Positions 61,034 through 64,000 of a stretch of 64,000 bases of DNA are shown here, piece by piece; position 1 is the first letter of the stretch; each line of letters begins with the position of its first letter. The DNA is from Kribbella pratensis. Lineage in GTDB: Bacteria > Actinomycetota > Actinomycetes > Propionibacteriales > Kribbellaceae. Location: NCBI RefSeq assembly GCF_004366075.1, contig NZ_SODU01000001.1:2067134-2131133 (forward strand), in the 5' to 3' direction. The notes under the pieces were generated by a model that ran no database searches, was not told where the DNA came from, and was given only the letters and a program-made list of their open reading frames with translations. The translations under genes and the position numbers were made by a program.

Positions 61034-62368
61034 TCAGCCGCTGGTTGTGAGGCCGTTGTTGCGGCGTTGCACGTAGAGGCGGTTGGTGTTTGGGCCTGTC
61101 CACTCCATGCGGACGACCCCGGGGACTGCGGCGTCGGCGATGCGGGTGGGGTCGGCCCAGTAGCCGAAGGCGGGGTTGCGGAAGAAGGTCGCCCACAGGT
61201 GGCCGGAGGCGTCGACGAACACGTTGTTGTGGCCGGCGCCGACACCTGCGGTCCAGCGTTTCGAGTACGGGCCTTCGAAGTGGTCCGAGACCGCCATGAT
61301 CAGGTCGTACTGGTACTGGACGCGGCCTGGCGCGGGCGGGTCGTACGCGTTGCGCGCGCTGCCGTCCGGGTTCGTCGACGCGCGGTCCCACCCGGCGTGC
61401 ACGAGGTAGTACTTTCCGCCGTACTTCAGCACGTACGCACCCTCGAGGTAGGGCTCAGGCGAGTACGGGGTCAGCCGGAACGTGGGCAGGTTGGTCGAGG
61501 GGACGATGTCCTCCATGTCGTCGCGGAACCGCGCGTAGAGGTTGTTGTGCAGGACGAGCCACGCGTCGTCGCCCTCGGAGAACAGGCCGCCGTCGATGTG
61601 ATGGTAGGCGCCGGGCAGGATGAAGCTCGGGCCGCCGATGAAGGAGTCGCCGAACGGCTTGGTGAGGTTGCCCTGGGCAACCCGGTACGGACCCTCGACG
61701 CCGCCCTCGCTGATCAGCAGGAACGATCCGACCTTGCGGGAGTGGTCGCCCATGCAGGCGACGATGTACCAGGTACCGCGGAAGTAGTGCAGTTCGGGAG
61801 CCCAGGCGTTTCCGCGTTTGCCGAACTGGTCGTCGTACCAGTACTCCTGCCATGGAGCGACGACAGTACGGCCGGGCGTGTTCTCGCCGACGAACTCGGG
61901 TGACCAGACCTTCCCCCGCTCCGCGTCGGGCCGGATCCCACTCGTGTCGGCGAGCCGCCACGGACCGTGCAGCGACGGTGCGGTCCAGACGAAGATGCCG
62001 TCGTTCCACGGGCCGGCCGCGGGCCGCCCCGGTACGCGCGTCGTACCTGTTGCGACGTACAGCGGGCGGCCGTCGACCGTGAAGCAGTTGACGTACGTGT
62101 CACGCATCCACACCCGCCCGAGCTCCTCGTCACGAGGCCGTAGCTCGAGCGGCAGAACGAAGGAGTTGTCGTCACGCGGCCACAGGTCGAGCCGGGTGTC
62201 AGCCGCGCCGTACGGCTCCAGCTCCGGCCAGGCCGCCGGGTACCGCCGCAGCGGCCTCGCCTCCGTGGAGGTGCTTCCGTACGCCGTTCCGCCGGGTAAC
62301 GCCGCGGCGCCGACAGCCCCGGCCAGGCCGCCCAGGACCGTCCTCCTGTTGACGTGAGCTCTCTCCAT
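61034..62368 (-). CDS. Tat-exported GH43-like glycoside hydrolase
   Basis: A 444-residue protein with a twin-arginine signal (VNRRTVLGGLAGAVGAAALP). The rest resembles a GH43-type five-bladed propeller: WAPELHYFRGTWYIVACMGD, GPYRVAQGNLTKPFGDSFI, HHIDGGLFSEGDDAWLVLHN (central Asp) and EGAYVLKYGGKYYLVHAGWD (Glu). Members release arabinose, xylose or galactose from polysaccharides. ATG at 62368 has AGGAGG nine bases upstream. First gene of an operon with the clan GH-A-like hydrolase. Export by Tat implies folding before secretion. Confidence 0.82.
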   Translation of the reverse strand: MERAHVNRRTVLGGLAGAVGAAALPGGTAYGSTSTEARPLRRYPAAWPELEPYGAADTRLDLWPRDDNSFVLPLELRPRDEELGRVWMRDTYVNCFTVDGRPLYVATGTTRVPGRPAAGPWNDGIFVWTAPSLHGPWRLADTSGIRPDAERGKVWSPEFVGENTPGRTVVAPWQEYWYDDQFGKRGNAWAPELHYFRGTWYIVACMGDHSRKVGSFLLISEGGVEGPYRVAQGNLTKPFGDSFIGGPSFILPGAYHHIDGGLFSEGDDAWLVLHNNLYARFRDDMEDIVPSTNLPTFRLTPYSPEPYLEGAYVLKYGGKYYLVHAGWDRASTNPDGSARNAYDPPAPGRVQYQYDLIMAVSDHFEGPYSKRWTAGVGAGHNNVFVDASGHLWATFFRNPAFGYWADPTRIADAAVPGVVRMEWTGPNTNRLYVQRRNNGLTTSG

Positions 62369-62556
62369 CTGCGCATCCTCCTTGAGCGAGCAGGACACTG
62401 TGCCCCGCCCCGGAGCACACGCTAATCAGACTCATTTCGACGGTGAACCAGCGGCAAAAAGCAGATTTTCGGTGTGGTGATGTCAAGACGGGATGGCCGG
62501 CGCCGACCTTCCCGTGAGGGCGCCGGAAGGCGGCGCCGAAACAAAGGAGCATTCCG

Positions 62557-63204
62557 ATGTCCGAAGTCCGTGTTCACAATCTCGCGATCTCGCTCGACGG
62601 CTTCGCCACCGGGGACGGCCAGTCCCTGGAGGCCCCGTTCGGGCACGCCGGCGAGCGGCTGCACGAGTGGTTGGTCGGCACCCGGTTCTTCCACGCGTCG
62701 GACGGCCTGCCCGGTGGCACCGTCGGCATCGAGAACGCGTTCGCCGAACGGCACGAGCCCGGGATCGGCGCCGAGATCATGGGGGCCGGCAAGTTCGGTC
62801 CGCCCGGATGGCAGGACGACCCGGAGTGGAAGGGCTGGTGGGGTCCGAACCCGCCGTTCCACTCGCCGGTGTTCGTGCTCACCCACCGCCCGCGCGCGTC
62901 GGTCGAGATGGAGGGTGGGACGACGTACCACTTCGTCGACGCCACGCCGAGCGAGGCGCTCGAGCAGGCTCGCGCCGCGGCCGGCGGCGGCGACATCCGG
63001 CTCGGCGGCGGGGCGACCGTCGTACGGGAGTTCCTCGCCGCGGGTCTGGTCGACTACGCGCACATCGCCCAGGTCCCGATCCTGCTGGGCCGCGGTGTCC
63101 GGCTGTGGGACGGGCTGGAGGCGCTCGAGGACAAGTACGACATCGAGGTGGTCTCGAGCCCGAGCGGCATCACCCACCTGACTCTTACGGCCAAGGCGGC
63201 TTAG
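62557..63204 (+). CDS. RibD/dihydrofolate-reductase-like protein
   Basis: A 215-residue protein of the RibD C-terminal superfamily. Family blocks: VHNLAISLDGFATGDGQ at the start, GIGAEIMGAGKFGPPGWQDD, SPVFVLTHRPRASVEMEGGT, and DIRLGGGATVVREFLAAGLV. It is a second member of the same family in the window, with different flanking genes from the one at 24.6 kb. Substrate unknown. ATG at 62557 with GGAG at the proper distance. Ends one base before the convergent sensor kinase. Confidence 0.88.
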   Translation: MSEVRVHNLAISLDGFATGDGQSLEAPFGHAGERLHEWLVGTRFFHASDGLPGGTVGIENAFAERHEPGIGAEIMGAGKFGPPGWQDDPEWKGWWGPNPPFHSPVFVLTHRPRASVEMEGGTTYHFVDATPSEALEQARAAAGGGDIRLGGGATVVREFLAAGLVDYAHIAQVPILLGRGVRLWDGLEALEDKYDIEVVSSPSGITHLTLTAKAA

Positions 63205-63205
63205 G

Positions 63206-64000
63206 TCAGATTTCGGGCCCCGCGGCGTCGCGGGCTCGTCGCGCCCGGCTCCTCTCGACTTTCCGCAGGGGCAGTTCCACGGTGGCGCGGAGCCCGCCGC
63301 CGTCGCGCGGCTTGAGGGTGAGAGTTCCGTTGTGGGCCTGCGCGATGCTGTTGACGATGGCCAGGCCGAGGCCGACGCCTGCGTGGTCGGAGCGGGCCCG
63401 TTCGGCTCCGCGCTGAAATGGCTCGACCAGCGTGGACACCAGGTGTGCGGTGAGTTGCTGGCCGGTGTTCTCGACGGTGAGCCGCACGGTTCGGGGCCCG
63501 ACGCCGGTCCGGACCCAGATGCTGCCCTGGTCCGGCAGGTTGTGGACGATCGCGTTGTGCACGAGGTTCGTGGTCAGCTGCAGGAGAAGTGAGTTCGACC
63601 CCATGGTGGGGGTCACCTCCCCCGAGGTCTCGATGGTGAGGCCGCGCTTCTCCGCGAGCGGAAGTAGCGTTTCGGTGGCCTCTTCCGCCAGGAGGGACAG
63701 GTCGACGGGTTCCCGGATGAAGGTCCGCTGGTTGGCTCGGCTGAGCAGGAGCAGCGCCTCGGTGAGATCGATCGCCCGCGTGTTGACCAGATGGAGGCGC
63801 TCGACGAGTTCGCCGGTGTCGCGGTTCAGGTCCTTGCGGGCCACGTCGAGCAGCGTCTGCGTGATCGCCAGCGGGGTGCGCAGTTCGTGGGAGGCGTTCG
63901 CCGCGAACCGTTGCTGCTCGGCGTCGTGCGCTTCGATCCGGGCGAGCATGACGTCGAAGGCGTCGGCCAGTTCGCGGAACTCGTCGGTGCGGCCCTCCAG
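63206..64000 (-). CDS. Sensor histidine kinase (5' end cut by the window)
   Basis: The visible 265 residues run from the end of a HAMP-like region (FRELADAFDVMLARIEAHDA) through HisKA with the phospho-acceptor His in NASHELRTPLAI, to an HATPase domain with TTNLVHNAIVHNLPDQGSIW, RARSDHAGVGLGLAIVNSIA and a C-terminal Arg-rich tail. Orthodox EnvZ-type kinase. The membrane and sensor part lies beyond base 64000, as does its expected response regulator. Confidence 0.9.
   Translation of the reverse strand: MEGRTDEFRELADAFDVMLARIEAHDAEQQRFAANASHELRTPLAITQTLLDVARKDLNRDTGELVERLHLVNTRAIDLTEALLLLSRANQRTFIREPVDLSLLAEEATETLLPLAEKRGLTIETSGEVTPTMGSNSLLLQLTTNLVHNAIVHNLPDQGSIWVRTGVGPRTVRLTVENTGQQLTAHLVSTLVEPFQRGAERARSDHAGVGLGLAIVNSIAQAHNGTLTLKPRDGGGLRATVELPLRKVERSRARRARDAAGPEI

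Overview
The window is GC-rich actinobacterial chromosome with strong G/C third-codon bias. The set rpsT, holA, comEC, comEA, degV, leuS, the AfsR/SARP and ROK regulators, many sugar-utilisation genes and many genes that appear to lack a 5' leader fit a soil actinomycete of the Nocardioidaceae/Kribbellaceae type. Kribbella is my best guess; no rRNA or other decisive marker is present. I see no phage, transposase, CRISPR array, tRNA or rRNA.

Layout. 1-8.6 kb is a core block: rpsT with an intrinsic terminator, holA divergent from an isochorismatase-like hydrolase, the DNA-uptake pair comEA-comEC, a DegV protein and a pyridoxamine-phosphate-oxidase-fold protein. 9-12.2 kb holds an XRE-HTH/STAND ATPase regulator and a possible 64-residue protein. 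12.2-15.3 kb is leuS-yjbQ, preceded by a leader peptide with three consecutive Leu codons, a stem-loop and a terminator, which is the architecture of a leucine attenuator. 15.4-20 kb holds a secreted trypsin-like protease, a phytanoyl-CoA-dioxygenase/AraC pair, and a sodium:solute symporter with a small membrane partner. 20.2-25.2 kb holds a membrane protein-histidine kinase-LuxR regulator operon, an endonuclease/exonuclease/phosphatase protein and small enzymes.

25.4-32.4 kb holds an iron-box-controlled siderophore-binding lipoprotein and an operon of two polysaccharide-type ABC permeases, a solute-binding lipoprotein and a GH95 alpha-L-fucosidase. 32.7-38.6 kb is a resistance/export stretch: an aminoglycoside-phosphotransferase-fold kinase, an MFS exporter behind a five-residue upstream ORF with an RBS-sequestering repeat, a TerC-family protein behind a yybP-ykoY-type manganese riboswitch, and a TetR-DHA2 exporter pair. 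38.6-40.5 kb is the most unusual part: a 14-cysteine protein without a signal peptide, a Tat-exported beta-rich protein and a MauE-family membrane protein, packed as one operon that recalls methylamine dehydrogenase maturation but lacks its cofactor tryptophans.

40.6-51 kb holds Nudix, a secreted sugar-dehydrogenase/PKD protein, small-domain proteins, a hydrolase, a large SARP-STAND regulator and a DrrAB-type ABC exporter whose upstream region has 11-bp-spaced direct repeats of the kind SARP proteins bind. 51-54.3 kb is an XRE/MmyB regulator divergent from an MFS exporter-alcohol dehydrogenase pair. 54.4-59.8 kb is a ROK-regulated operon with a sulfonate/nitrate-type ABC importer and a sulfatase. 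59.8-62.4 kb is a secreted glycoside hydrolase pair (clan GH-A-like and GH43-like). The window ends in a RibD/DHFR-like reductase and a truncated sensor kinase.

A recurring theme is RNA-level control (leucine attenuator, manganese riboswitch, upstream-ORF attenuator) together with many start codons placed 6-7 nt after a TAnnnT-like -10 box, that is, leaderless mRNAs.
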